A model generated the notes under the pieces. That model was not told where the DNA came from. It saw only the letters and a program-made list of their open reading frames with translations, and did not search any database. A program made the position numbers and the translations under genes. DNA of 64,000 bases from Phaeotremella fagi (Eukaryota; Basidiomycota; Tremellomycetes; Tremellales; Phaeotremellaceae), in NCBI GenBank assembly GCA_001599715.1, contig BCHU01000008.1, positions 992,001 to 1,056,000 of the forward strand. The letters run 5' to 3'. Numbering within the stretch: position 1 is the stretch's first letter; the number at the start of each line of letters is the position of its first letter. Shown here in pieces: positions 34,974 through 47,591 of the stretch.

Positions 34974-35860
34974 TTACAATTCTCGCTCCCCCTTCTCGGC
35001 GTCCCACTCTCCCATAGCTTTCAACTTTCTTTGACGAGCTTCATCACGAGCACGCGAGTTAGCTTTTAAAGCTTCTTCTGCAGCTGAAGCCTTTGCTTCA
35101 GCTAAAGCTTGCTCACGTTCAACTTCAGCCTCGTATTCAATTCTTTCACGTTCTCGGAGCTAACGAAAGGTTAGTGAACTCTACAGCATGAAACAACAGA
35201 GTGAGTAGACTCACGTTAGCCCTTTCTTCCTCAGCAGCGCTCTTCAGTCTCATAGCAGCCATTTTGGCTTCTATATCGAAATTCTTGTCGCGAACCTGTG
35301 ATGAGTGCGATTGTGAGTGAGTGGTAATGGGTTGAAGTAGGTGGGAAATAAGGAGTACTTACTGGACGGTTAACGACTGGTACGTAGGGAGCTTCCTTAC
35401 GACGTGATGGGTTTGATTGGGTTGATTGATTTTCTACCTCACTCTTGGTATTGGGTGATGGTGATGATGATGGTTTGGCGGGGGGAGGAGGACGTTGAAG
35501 AGGTGATGAGGGGTTTGCAGGTGGTTGTGGATGGAAGTTACGAGGTGAACCTCTACCTCTGAGGCTCCCACGACTGGAGGTAGAGTTTGAGTGGGATGAT
35601 GATGGTGGTCGTGGTCGACCTAAGAAAGAGGATAGTTAGGACTGATCGTCAATGGTCAGAGCGGGAGGGGAAACAAATAGGAATGGATGGATGATTTGAG
35701 AATGAATAAATGGATGAGTATGAGATCACTTACCTTGTGGTGGGGTTGATTGATGATTGATGGGACGATTGGGAGTTGGAGTAAAGACAGGAGCGGTAGG
35801 TTTTAGTTTTGTTGTGGCTTCAGCTTGTACAGAGGGATTGGGAGTGTCCGTATTGGACAT
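34974..35860 (-). CDS. Uncharacterised coiled-coil protein with Pro/Ser-rich N-terminus
   Basis: Starts MSNTDTPNPSVQAEATT, then an Arg/Gly/Pro/Ser-rich region (SSRGSLRGRGSPRNFHPQ, RPPPPAKPSSSPSP), the short basic block NPSRRKEAPYVPVVNRP and a long charged helix (RDKNFDIEAKMAAMRLKSAA, LRERERIEYEAEVEREQAL, RARDEARQRKLKAMGEW). It ends EKGEREL at 34974-34976. Three introns. EAPYVPVVNRP resembles YVPP-type motifs of RNA-binding proteins but no family was identified. The last codons overlap a GTAAGC donor-like site, so transcription may continue by splicing into the zinc-knuckle gene 72 bp downstream on the same strand. Confidence 0.65.
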
Positions 35861-36234
35861 GAAATGATGAGGAGGAGGGGAAAAGATGAAATTAAAAGAG
35901 AAATAGAATTTGACGGAATATGAAAGAAGAAGAAGAGGAAGAAGAAGTTGGAGTTGATTTGAATTAGAGTATTAAGTTATATACCGTAGTGTAGTTGACT
36001 GGACTGGACTTTATTTTGAAACGTTAAACAGTATGCACCTACTGAATTCAAGGGGTACATCAATTCGGCGTTATGATTGCTCGGTGTTATAAAAGTGGCA
36101 AATGCGGCAGTTGCTCATCTGTGGGGTTGTGACGTTCTCAGCAGCTATACCTTACAGCTATCTACAGCATATATATCTAGATATCTTACTCACTACATCC
36201 AATAACTTACCAGTTAAATTCACTCAACTGCACC
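35861..36234. promoter_or_regulatory. Divergent promoter of the coiled-coil gene and PGK1
   Basis: No coding exon. TATA-like ATATATATCTAGATATC near 36170 is followed by pyrimidine-rich sequence and the first, non-coding PGK1 exon ending at the GTGAGT donor at 36235. Confidence 0.55.
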
Positions 36235-36427
36235 GTGAGTATCCCCTTACATCCACCACAACACGCTGAAGTCACACCAGCTAACCTAACGTTCTCCTTG
36301 TATGCCAATCTCACCTCCTACTTCCACTACCACCAACGTTCGCACCTTTATCTATTCATTCCTATCAATCGCTATCCTCATCCTCGCACTGCATCTTACC
36401 TACACCACCCCCACTTCATCCCACAGT
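36235..36427 (+). other. Leader intron of PGK1
   Basis: A GTGAGT donor at 36235 and a TCCCACAG acceptor just before TATCACAATG fit a 5' UTR intron of about 190 nt, longer than other introns here. Inside it an ATG at 36302 is in frame with PGK1 and opens 44 codons including a hydrophobic run; this is more likely intron than coding. Confidence 0.65.
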
Positions 36428-36433
36428 ATCACA

Positions 36434-38128
36434 ATGTCTCTCTCCTCAAAACTCTCTATCACAGACGTCAACCTCAAAGGTGAACGGGTTCTTATCCGTG
36501 TCGATTTCAATGTTCCGTAGGTCCATCTCCCGTCCATCTCAAGATCGTTTACTCATAAACCTTCAGTCAAGACAAGAAAACTTTGGAAATCACCAACCCA
36601 GCTGTACGTTTCTCTTTCTTCAAATGAGCACCATCTAACCCACCCCAGCGTATCGTAGCAGCACTCCCAACAATCAAATACGCTCTCGACCAAGGTAACC
36701 CCTTTCCCCTCTAAACATATATCGAATACTCAACTAACCCCACATCCAGGAGCCAAATCAGTCATCCTAATGTCCCACTTAGGTCGTCCAGACGGAGAAC
36801 CCAACCCCAAATACTCCCTCAAACCAGTTTCCACAAAGTTATCAGAACTTTTAGGTAAACCAGTGACATTCCTTGAATCCGCTGTTGGCGAAGAGACCAA
36901 GAAAGCCGTTCTTGACGGTAAAGACGGTCAGATCTTCCTTTTGGAGAATTTACGTTTCTTCGTCGAAGAGGAGGGTAAGGGTAAGAAAGGTGATGAAAAG
37001 ATTAAAGGTGAGCTTTGCTAGTACTATGATTGGTCAAATAAAAAGCTTATAGATTATTGTTTAGCCGACCCCGAAAACGTCAAGAAGTTTAGAGAAGATT
37101 TGACTGCTCTCGGAACAGTCTACATCAACGATGCGTAAGTACATTTGCTAGTTCTATACTGACTGTTAGCTTCGGTACCGCTCATCGTGCCCACTCTTCA
37201 ATGGTCGGTATCAACCTTCCAATCCGAGCAGCTGGTTTCCTCATGAAGAAAGAACTTGAATACTTTGCCAAAGTTCTTGAAAGTCCTGAAAAACCTTTCT
37301 TGGCTATTTTGGGTGGTGCCAAGGTCGCTGATAAGATTCAATTGATCGATAACATGCTTGACAAAGTGGGTCTAAGCTTTCATTGAAGATGTGATCAAGA
37401 TATTTACCAATTATAGGTCGACAAACTCATCATCTGTGGTGGTATGTCTTTCACTTTCAAGAAAGTTCTCAACAACGTCGAAGTGGGTTTGGTTTTACGT
37501 ATAGCAGAGATTATTACTGACCATCACCTTAGATCGGTACCTCCCTCTTTGACGAAGCCGGTGCTAAACAAGTCGAAACTCTTGTAGCCAAGGCCAAGAA
37601 GAACAACGTCGAATTGGTCTTCCCAGTTGACTACGTTACAGCTGATAAATTCGACAAAGATGCTCAAGTATGTCTTAATCGATCGAAGTTTGTCTTAGCT
37701 AATCACACGTAGGTCGGCGAAGCAACCGATGAATCAGGTATCCCAGCCGGATGGATGGGATTAGACGCCGGACCCAAATCCCGTGAAATCTTCGCCAAAA
37801 CAGTCTTGGAATCAAAAACCATCCTCTGGAACGGTCCAGCCGGTGTATTCGAATTCGAAGCTTTCGCCAAAGGTTCAACAGCACTTTTGAACGCTTGTAT
37901 CGAAGCTGCCGAAAAGGGTTCAACTGTCATCGTCGGTGGTGGAGATACCGCTACACTCGTTGCTAACGCTGGTAAAGAAGATAAATTGAGTCATGTTTCA
38001 ACTGGTGGTGGTGCCAGTTTGGAATTACTTGAGGGAAAGGTGGGTTGGAGGGTTGAGCGTTTGAGGGTTTTACTAACGTTTTCGTTTAGACTTTACCAGG
38101 TGTCGCTGAACTTAGTGAGAAGAAGTAG
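36434..38128 (+). CDS. PGK1: Phosphoglycerate kinase
   Basis: Glycolytic enzyme interconverting 1,3-bisphosphoglycerate and 3-phosphoglycerate with ATP. Reads [20 protein letters not shown], then the family signature [107 protein letters not shown] and [16 protein letters not shown], and ends [11 protein letters not shown] with TAG at 38126-38128. Standard length of about 417 residues after nine introns. The start is at ATG 36434 after CAGTATCACA, just past the leader intron. If the last intron is retained the frame stays open to 38213, giving a different C-terminus without a peroxisomal signal. Confidence 0.96.
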
Positions 38129-38408
38129 GTTGGTTAGGGGATATGTATTGGATTGGTGTTTTGAAGGAAGGAATGAATGTAGTTACAAATACGTAAATGA
38201 ATATCGAGTTTGAGTATGGATATGAAATTGATAGATGTCGTATTGTTGATATATGATGGGATCTGATTTCAGGCACGGGAGGAGTCTTCGATAAGATAAC
38301 TTTAAAGTGAATCACTTCCAGTTACTAACTTAAATCAAACTCACAATAAGTAATGTTAAACAAGTCCAGTCCTATCAAATTGAGGTGAAGAACAGTGGGA
38401 AATCAATC

Positions 38409-41400
38409 ATGTCAACCTCGGTGTTGGAAGAGGCAAAACCTGAAGTGAAAGAGGAGTCGGAGGGGGAGATAAAACCAGAACAAAATGGAATTCAATTAGG
38501 AATCGTCAATCTAAATCTAGAGCATGAATCAGCAACATCAACCTCAACCTCACCAAAATGGCAACAAATAATACCTAACCAGTTAACCGGTTTCAAAATC
38601 CATCAACACCCCTATCACCGTTCACCAGAGAACGTTACCAAAATCCAAATCTTGATTGAATGTATTCAAAGTCAATCGATAAACCTCATTGCCGAATACG
38701 TCGTTGTGAACAATCAAATTTATATTCGATGTACCGTCTTTCCTGATTTCGGTTTCGGTGGTCGTTTTGAATCCAGAACTAGGACTCGGGAGTTGATCAG
38801 GGAATTGATGGGGATTATCTATTTCGGTTGGGAGATCCAGGATTTCGATAGGATGAAAATGGTATTGGAATTGCAGGTAGGTCTAATCTTCTTTTCTATC
38901 TCCTACTGCATTCCGACCCCGTTTAGGAAGAAGATTCTCAACGTATGATGGATATCTACGCTTCTGTTCCTTCCCCCCCGGAACCTTGTTTTGATGAGGT
39001 GTCCAGTTATAAAGATCAAGAAATCTATCAGAGGTTCATGTCATACACCGATCCGGAGGGTATCAAAACTTCCATGCATAGATATCAATTCGTGAGTCAA
39101 CCAAAGTCAAGAGAAAAAAACATGGACTGATGTTTACTACAGAGATCCGTCGCTAAAATGATTCAAATGGAAACTCGACCTGGTAAACTTATCGATCCAC
39201 TTTACACACCATTCAATGAATCTGGTCGGAAATCCGGTTGTAGATATCATATCAATTTAGCGACTTGGGATATTCAGAGACATCCTGGTTGGTATGATTT
39301 ACCGAATGGTGGGATATTGTAGGTGCACCCCTCACATCAACCTTACGGAGTACTAACCTCAATCGGTGATATAGATGCGAACAAATGGGTACAGGCAAAA
39401 CACTAATGTGTCTAACATTAATCCTCTCAACTCTCCATCAACCATGTCAACCACCAAATCAAATGAATATCTCCAGAATCGTAACCGACAAAGAATTACA
39501 AAACTGGCCGTTTGAAGATATAAAACAAATCCTTAAAAACTCAAATCTACTCACCACCACCACCGAAAACCGACTTAAACCTTTACCGTCTCTAACGGAG
39601 ATCTGCGCGAACATTCTGAAAATCCACGATTCAACAGCTATCAAAGACCCGTCAATCCCACCAAACTTACTTCCCTTGTTCGAAAGACAATCCATGTATC
39701 TGGAATATCCTATTCCAGATGATGATTCATGTCATCGAGCGGTTAAGAAGAAACCTGAAATCGGGATTGGTAGAAGAGTCTATTTGGCTAATACTACACT
39801 GGTGGTCGTTCCACTTATATTGGTTAGACAATGGCAGGATGAAATTGATAAACATCTGGTTGAAGGTTCTTTACGGGTACTGGTCGTTCATAAGAATCAT
39901 GAGATTCCGAGTTCGATCAATGAATTGATTCGATATGATGTAAGTTTGTCTTATCTTTTGGATCTTCCAGGCTTGAGCTGGACTGACTCCTCGATTCTTT
40001 TCATGGTTTAGATTATTCTTATGGATACTCTATGTATGTCTGAGGCTGGATGACGTTTCTGGGCTGATAGATAACCCGTATTATAGGTTTCGCGCACCAA
40101 GAAACGACTCATCGTGAGAGGTTGAATCTGCCTCCATCGATTTTATTACAAGCTAGATGGAAACGGATGATTTTTGGTAAGGATCATCTTCACTTGAGAT
40201 GCTTAAATTCGGATACTAATATACATACTGTGTACCTATAGACGAAGGTCATGTTGCTGGAACTAAAATGTCTAACGGGATGAGATTCGCTATGGCGTTA
40301 AGTGTCGAGAGAAGATGGTTGGTCAGTGGAAGTGGGTTTGGTTTCTTTTGTGGTGTATACTTAATTAATGGCTGATCTGACTCTATGTAGCACCTACCAA
40401 AAATCTACAACAAGGTGGTGACGTAGAAATGGAAGTTATCGATACCATCACACCATCAAATCCAACTCCAACCTCAATTCCTCCCACCGTCAATCGAATC
40501 TCTACCCCAATTCCGACTTCCTCCCAATGGTCCAAAAAGGATATCGACGACGCAGAACGTCTAGGTAACATGATTGGTGGTTATCTCGGTGCAGAACCGT
40601 TTTTCTCAGATAAATCGTGTTTCAGATCTACGATGCTGAATCCCCTCAAGGGAGTTGATGGACCACACTTTGGAGCGGTTAGGAGGATGAAATTCATTCT
40701 TGCTCATTTGATGGTTAAACATTTGTAAGTCTTTGATTTTGATTAATGGGTCTGATTTCTTTTCTAGACCAGGTATCATTGATCAAGAAGCTAAATTACC
40801 GCCTTCGACTATGGTCACTCATCTACTTCATCTGGGTGATATGCAGAGGATAACTTATAACGTCTTAGCTGCTTTAATCACTGCTAACGTTGTAGCAAGT
40901 GAGTCAAAACCTGTAAAGAGTTGTGCTAAAACACCTAGGTGACGGTGAAGATCAAGATTATCTACTTCATGAAAAGAATCGATCATCTTTCAATCAAGTA
41001 ATCGCGAATCTCCATTTAGCCTGTTTCTGGTTCTCGTCCCCAACTATGGACGCTCATGGATGTTTAACCCGTACTATGAAAGAAATCGAGAATCCAAATT
41101 TATCACCAGCAAAGAGAGAACGATTGAACGAAGCCATCAAGCATATCAAATTAGCTTTTGAAACACCAGGATGGAATGAATGGATGACGAACGGAATCTC
41201 AGTCCCGTGTTTAACGCATGATCTCCCTCAACCACTCCAAGAAGCTTGGTCGGATTGTCATGAAACTCGATCTGAATTGATTGATTCGCATAAATTGTTG
41301 GTTTTACGTGAACTTAATACTCTGTATATGACGTTGGTTGGATTGGTAGATGCCGGCGAGGAAGCTAGGATTCAACAGGCGATCAAAATGCAGTTGGAGT

Positions 41401-42681
41401 ATACGAAATTGAATAACGAGGTCAAGAAGGATCATCCGGGTTTATCAAAGGGGAATCATCCTGAATCGATTACTGTAGCGAATAAACCTCTGGAACTTAA
41501 TGTTCGTGGACGAAAAAAATCAATTCCTAAACCGAAAACTAAGGTTAATCCAGAACCAACACCCATTACAGAAGAAGATATTCGATTACTGGAAGCTACG
41601 AGAAATGCCGAATTGTTAGCTAAACAACATTTAACCAGACCTTTGAAAGATTACATGAACGTTTCCACTGAATCCAGTAAAACCAATTTCGTGATTAACA
41701 CGATATTGGAGTCGGCGGCTTTGGATAAATTCGTGGTTTTCGGGGATACGGTTGAATTGGGTCATTTGACTGAAGCTTTGGATCTGGTTGATATCAAATC
41801 GTAAGTACTGTTTCAACTATCTCCTAACGCACACCTAGCTGCTTCGCTGGTCATACGATATCAAACCAAAAACGTATCGAGGCTATTGAAGAATTTGAAA
41901 ACCCTTCTACTAGAGTTTGTCTTTTAGATCTTAAACTTGCCGCTCGTGGATTGTAGGTCTTTTTCTCAACTTTCAAACAATTTCTTCAACTGATGGTGAA
42001 TATCTAGGAATCTGGTTTCTGCAAATCGAATGATCTTTTTGGCTCCAGTTTGGAACTTAGACGTTCAAGCTCAAGCTATCAAGGTGGGTTGGGTTCTGCG
42101 TCCGTTTATTTTTTTGTCTGAACCAAAGACTGCTTTTTAGCGTGTTCATCGAATTGGTCAAACTCGATCGATAAAGGTTGAGATTCTGGTTACTGAAGGA
42201 ACTTTTGAAGAGGATATTGCTAGACGATCATCTAATTCTAGGAGTGAAGATGAAGAGAAGAGTTATTCGAGGGCTATGATTGAGGTAAGTATTCTATCTT
42301 GTATTCCAGAGTGAAAGAGCTGAAAGGCTGATTCTTTGGGATTAGAATCCAAGATTCATCCTTCCTGCTACTGTCGAAACTAGATCGTTTAGAATCAGGA
42401 TGATACCTGATTCAGAGAACGATCGGCAGGTTGAGATGAGTAATGGTGGGGATGATAATCAAACTCCATCTCCATCATCTATTAGTCAACCTTCACCTAT
42501 CACTCCTCATAGTAACGGTAACGGTGCTAGTACCAACCTTCAGGTTACAATCATGGACGACGAGATGGAGTCTGGGTTCATCGGTGGGAAACGTACCCGA
42601 TTTGATTTTGAGGATGGGAACCCAAGTCTTCATGAGGGTGTTTCTAGGAAGAAGAAAGTTAGAATGGTTAATTTCGAATGA
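38409..42681 (+). CDS. SNF2-family ATPase/helicase-like protein
   Basis: The N-terminus MSTSVLEEAKPEVKEESEGE is acidic, then a conserved-looking region before the ATPase. Motif I is CEQMGTGKTLMCLTL (about 39375-39410), with a large insert before VPLILVRQWQDEIDKH (Ia), then the split motif II DEGHVAGTKMS and III LSVERRWLVSGTPTKN. The second lobe has VVFGDTVELGHLTEAL, GHTISNQKRIEAIEEF, ARGLNLVSANRMIFLAPVWN and motif VI QAIKRVHRIGQTRSIKVE. The C-terminal tail is acidic, polar and basic (SRKKKVRMVNFE). The DEGH box with a long insertion resembles Rad5/Rad16/SHPRH-type SNF2 proteins, but no RING finger was seen. About 15 exons. Likely a nuclear DNA translocase; exact subfamily uncertain. Confidence 0.88.
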
Positions 42682-42888
42682 GAGATCTGCTAAAAATAGC
42701 ATTTACAGTATCTATTGCTTTATGCTCATTTCACTATGCTCCACATTCCGATGTATATTATTTAGTTGTATTCCGTTATCTATTTTTTACAAGTAGATTT
42801 ATATTTTCATGCTGTACAATACTACATGTAAACCACCGATTTCACCTATACCAAATCAAGAGGTACAAGTCCGCCCCCAACCCCATAC

Positions 42889-45380
42889 CTAATCCTTAAA
42901 TCTAGCAGCAGTATCTTCAAACCGTCTGAAAACCTGCCAAGTAACCGAACGATAATATCGACTCTGTTTCCAAACTTCAACATCCGAAAAAGGTTCATCG
43001 AGAGTTAATAGAATCTGTCGTTTAACTCTATAGAATGTTTTGATGATTTTCCTTTTACCTGGAGGATTAGTACGAGTACTAGTCGTCGGTCTCGTGAAAT
43101 CAAGTAAAGATTTTCGTAGATTCTCAATATATTCCCAAGATAACCTGATCAATCGTCTCTCATCATCCAATCTCTTCTCCTTCTCATCCACAGTCCCCAC
43201 ACCCGGGGTTGGGGTTAAACCAGCTTTAAAACCGAATTTCCAAAATTCAATCCCAACCCTCAATTTCTGATTCATGAACGCCTTCCTAATAATGTATCTC
43301 AACACTTTAAGATCAATGGCGTATCTCGTTCCTGGGACTTGGTTTTCCATGATGAGGGATTTGAATTTCTTCAATGATTTCTCGAATTCGTTGGAATTGA
43401 TTCTTTGGAGTATTTTCAATAGTTTTCGATCGTTTGGGTTTATCTCTATTATCGTCGAATCTGATTCTGAGGTTGTTGATAAGAATTGTTTCACCGATTC
43501 CCACTCGTCGTTCGTTGCTGCTGATATCAACAATTGATTTGGAATCGTCATTGTTTGATCGGGGTGATGGATCGAATAATCATCTTGTAGCATTCTGACA
43601 GTTTCCATCGTGGGTAGTAAATGAGATCTCGAGATGATTCTGAAATAATCTTGTAGGATATCTTTCGAAGTTGCTTTTAGATTTTTCAAGATTTCTCCCG
43701 CTTGGACGATATCCCCTCTCATGATGTAAGCTGTCACGAGGTATAACTGATTGAAAACACCATCCACCGAACTAGTTTGATATGTTTTTATGATTGAACT
43801 CGATAGATCTGTATAACCGGATTTCATGAATAGATCGAGTAGATCGAGTAAAATCGGACCATCGATCAAGTCATTCCCTCTCTCATCCTGATTTAACCAA
43901 CTCTGAACAAGTCGTCTAGCTTGGACTGCTAGACCGACCTGAGTCAATACACGAAGTATCCTTTTTTGATAATTGACGACTTCGGTTTTCGGGAATTTAT
44001 CTAGATCTTCCAAGATGATTGATAAGATTGATTTCGGTGGTAGAGATTCAGCTAGACGAACTAGATTCGATAGTGATGGTTTGTATGGTGTGGTTGATGT
44101 CGATGTTGAGGTGGAATCCGACACTTTCAACTTTGAAGTTTTTCTATAAAGTTCCATACCTATTTCAGGTGGTACCGCGTCATAGTAATCGTTGAAAATC
44201 GAGATAGGAATCGGTGGGTAACCGTCAAGTTTAATTAATTCACCTAAAAGATAACCAGACCATTCAACATGATCAGGTTGACCACTCGCAATAGCACCTC
44301 TACAAGTTTCCAATAAAATTTCGTATCCGTTGATCGAAGGTTGATCAGTGGTCTTCAGAGTAAACAATAAATCTTCAGCTACGATTTGTTGACTTCGTCC
44401 AAAGAATCCCCATAGCAAACAACATTTCTGAATAAGAGTTTGAACTAGTAAAGTATGTGCTTCTGGATGTTTGGAATCACTTTTTCCTAAGATTGATTTT
44501 GGGATTTTATTCTCGATCAAAAGGTTTTGAAGTAGTTTTAAAGAACTGATGATTTCACCGTTTCGGGTTAGATACAAGATGATATCTAGATGTATCCAAC
44601 ATCCTTCTGGTTCCCATGTTGTTGTTTGATATAAATCCTGATATAGCTCTATTAACCCCTTGATCTCTTTTTCAGACTGTAACGCTTTGACAATTAAGAG
44701 ATTCGATTGACGATCCAAAGGACTGATCTGTTTCGAATTGATAGCATGTCGTATATGACTGTACATCGAGATGATCAAACTGTTGGGTAATTTGTTCTCC
44801 TCTTTGATTGTTGTTGAGTTAATTTCGATAATTCGTTTAAAAGCTATTGGATCGGGATATCTCAATAACAAATCAGAAACTAGAAATCGATGTAGACCAC
44901 TTGACTGTAAATTATGATACAAATCTGAAATATTGTTGTTCTGTAATAAATAATTTAGATATTGAGGGAAACCAATCCTAGTTCGTAAACATAAATAAGC
45001 GGAAGCAGGATCAATACTGAAAGTCCAATCTAGATTAACTGGATTATCTTTTTGAGTCCGATGATTACTGTTATTGGTGGTAGATCGATTAATCAAAAGT
45101 ACTCGAAGTAACTCATCGTCTTGGGCGTAATTCAACGAAGTGGTGAAAGGATCTTCATCGATGGCTAGTGGCAAATGATCCAACGTTATTCGAGATGATG
45201 TAGCTAGTTTTGAAGGTCGATTGGAGATTTTACTGGGTGGAAAGACGGTTTGAAGGGATCGATGTTGGATCGGTGAGGGGAACGATAACGTTTTTCGACC
45301 AAGTCGAAGAAAAGTTCTTGGGTGTAAACTTTTGATTGTTAGTATATATCTCAAGGGGTTATTTGATCTTACCTAGGCAT
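42889..45380 (-). CDS. Large mitochondrial-type helical-repeat (PPR-like) protein
   Basis: A tiny first exon (ATG CCT AG, 45373-45380) joins a 2.4-kb exon, giving MPSLHPRTFLRLGRKTLSF followed by an Arg/Ser-rich stretch with no acidic residue: a good mitochondrial presequence. Starting at the leucine-rich frame 26 nt further in would lose it. The rest, about 800 residues, is a run of amphipathic helices (EILLETCRGAIASGQPDHVE, LLDLLDLFMKSGYTDLSSSI, LVTAYIMRGDIVQAGEILKN), as in PPR-like organelle RNA-binding proteins, though no repeat matches the consensus clearly. The C-terminus is basic. One intron only, unusual for this window. Role in mitochondrial gene expression is inference. Confidence 0.7.
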
Positions 45381-45561
45381 CCTGTTTATGGTTGTGATCT
45401 TTATTAAAGCATATTCATGTTATAGGAATGAAAATAAAAAGAAACGATGAATGTTGAATTCTAAATCCTTTGATTGGTTTAAAATTTCGGCAAACGTAAG
45501 TACAACAATAATTTGTTGTTTCCTTCAAACTTTACCTTTATACAATAAATATCCAATAATA

Positions 45562-46432
45562 ATGGTAAGCATGAAAACTAAGTATCAGTCAAAATACTTA
45601 CCTCACCCCAGCCTCGAGTATCAAGAGCCAGAGCTACATCAAGACAACATTCTAGTGCAGTGACAATCCCTTCCAAAAGGAATTTCGCTATTGATGATGT
45701 TTCTGAGCAACTCTTACCAGGAGGTAATCTAACGGTAAGAACAGCATTTTATTCATGACTTTTCTGGTTATCTTGTAGCTGATATAGATGATTAGGTTAA
45801 TGAAATGGAACCAGTAGCATCTTCATCCAGGAAAAAGATAAAAACCACAGCTGCAGATCGTAGGTATAGTCCAATTTAAATCTCCATTTCAGCCAAAAGC
45901 TAAGTCATAAAACCAGTGGTACCAAAACAACTACATCCCTATTCTAGATCACATAACCGACGTGAAAAACGTAAAATCAAACAAAACCTTCATGGAGGTC
46001 AATTGACCTCAGTGTCATTAGCTCTATCAGAAGTGTTCGGTGAACCCCAACCCCAACTTGTAGCCAATCAGAAGATCAAAGTTCGGACGAAAGAGGAGAG
46101 GGAGATTGAAAGGAAGAGATTGGAGGAGGAACGGATTGAACGGGGGAAAATTGGGGAGGGGAGAGGGAGGACTTTGACTGAAAAAGCTAGACGGGATGAG
46201 ATGTAAGTTTTGTCGTTTTGTTTTAGTTCATTGGATCTGGATGGGTGCTGATGAAACGGACGATAGTAAACACCAAGCTAAAAGGATACCTGCTATCATC
46301 CAGCATCCTTCTTTTAAAGCTAATCCTTGGGCGACTATTCGGTTACACGCTAGTAATTCTATCGCTACGAAGCCTGTGCCGGTTGGATTGGAGAACAATC
46401 GAAAAGGGGATGCCATGGTAGGGATTGAGTAG
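45562..46432 (+). CDS. SLX9: SLX9, ribosome biogenesis factor
   Basis: The first coding exon is only the ATG (45562-45564), directly followed by GTAAGC; the next exon starts PRVSRARATSRQHSSA. Later exons read KRNFAIDDVSEQLLPGGN, LHPYSRSHNRREKRKIKQNL, SLALSEVFGEPQPQLV, then a charged helix REIERKRLEEERIERGK, and end with HPSFKANPWATIRLHASNSI, the NPxxxIRxHL-type tail typical of Slx9 proteins. Slx9 acts in 18S rRNA processing and 40S export. About 210 residues; four or five introns. The assignment rests on the C-terminal motif and the central basic helix, so it is good but not certain. Confidence 0.75.
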
Positions 46433-46674
46433 ATCGTCCATCCTCCTCTAAGAAGCTCCTTCTCTCATCCCCTCAACCTCTGGATCGAGGATTGTACTCA
46501 TAGATATAGTCATGTATTCATATTCAAAACTTCTCGCTGGGATTGGGAGACCCTCCTATCCACGCCAATACATACGGCCCATGTTAACCATTTCCGAGAA
46601 ACCTAGTCCTAAACCGTAAATCTTGACTCATCGATAATATCCCTTTCCAATCTCCAATGACCTCCAGGATCCAA

Positions 46675-47591
46675 TCAAATACCAAAAGCCTTTTTCTTCA
46701 TGAAAGTCCATTTATCTTGACATTGCTTTTGATTTTTGTACTTTAGCGCAGAAAACATAAATCACAGCTGTGAGAAATAAGACTCACTTTCCTCTCCTTT
46801 TTCGAACCTTCACATGCATTGACAGCTTGAACGACAGCCGTCCAATTTTTTCCACTCCCATATTCAAGCTACCAATGGGTTTAAAGTCAGTTCTCTCTTA
46901 TTTCTAGTACCACAATTGTGTTTACAGTACTTACTTGCGTCACCCAGATAGCTCTTTCTTGAGCTGGTGTCCATAGCTTCCCATTCCCACCATTTCGTAA
47001 TTGTTCTCTAGTGTAGGATGGTGGATTGTATATGATCTGTGGAGAACGATTGGGTTGTTCAGTGTGGTGAAAAGTGTGTTCATTTTCGTTTTCATCGACT
47101 TCATCATCGTCGTCAACCATAATCTTGCGTCGTTTATGAACCGATTGACGAACTTCCAATGATCGTTTGTTCTTGTGTGGAGTTTGGACCATATCATCAA
47201 TCGAAACCAGTTCCTCTGTGTCAGAAAGAGTTAAATCAACCACATCCATCACCAAATCATCTTTTCGACGTTCACCAACAACCACAACCTCATCATCCCC
47301 AACCCCATCCCCATCCCCATCCTCATACCCCAAAATCCGTCTCCGAACACTAATTTCCCGTTCATAAACCACCCCATCGATCCTAGCTTCCAAAGCCCAA
47401 CTCCTATCTGCTTCAGTCTCGATTCCCGAGGGGAAAATCAGATACGGGGGATCACGAGATGGACTTATGAAGGTGTATTCTGATCTTGGGAGGATGTTGT
47501 AGGTCTCTGTTTTTCGTTTTTGGGGGGTTCTAGGGGGCGTTAATGGTTCCAACATTGGGTTCGTGGTTGTTTTGATTTGTTTTGAAGACAT
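46675..47591 (-). CDS. Myb/SANT-like DNA-binding protein
   Basis: A large first exon gives MSSKQIKTTTNPMLEPLTPP, an Asp/Glu-rich disordered middle (DLTLSDTEELVSIDDMVQ, a basic block KRRKIMVDDDDEVDE) and then LWTPAQERAIWVTQ. Two small exons add LEYGSGKNWTAVVQAVN and YKNQKQCQDKWTFMKKKAFG, completing a single Myb-like repeat with tryptophans at the usual spacing, right at the C-terminus. The stop TGA is at 46675-46677. About 290 residues. The C-terminal single Myb repeat is reminiscent of fungal telobox or Trichome-type factors, but no orthologue is claimed. A Gly/Asp repeat is encoded by CCCCAT repeats near 47303-47330. Confidence 0.75.
47303..47330. repeat. Short CCCCAT repeat inside the Myb-like gene
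   Basis: Tandem CCCCAT hexamers; on the coding strand they give GDGDGVG-type residues in the disordered region. Confidence 0.7.

Noticed and set aside
37699..37930. Short minus-strand frames inside PGK1
   Set aside because: Antisense of a strongly conserved PGK exon; no support.
38112..38315. Minus-strand frame downstream of PGK1
   Set aside because: Within the 3' UTR and tail of PGK1; Ile/Ser/Tyr-rich random composition.
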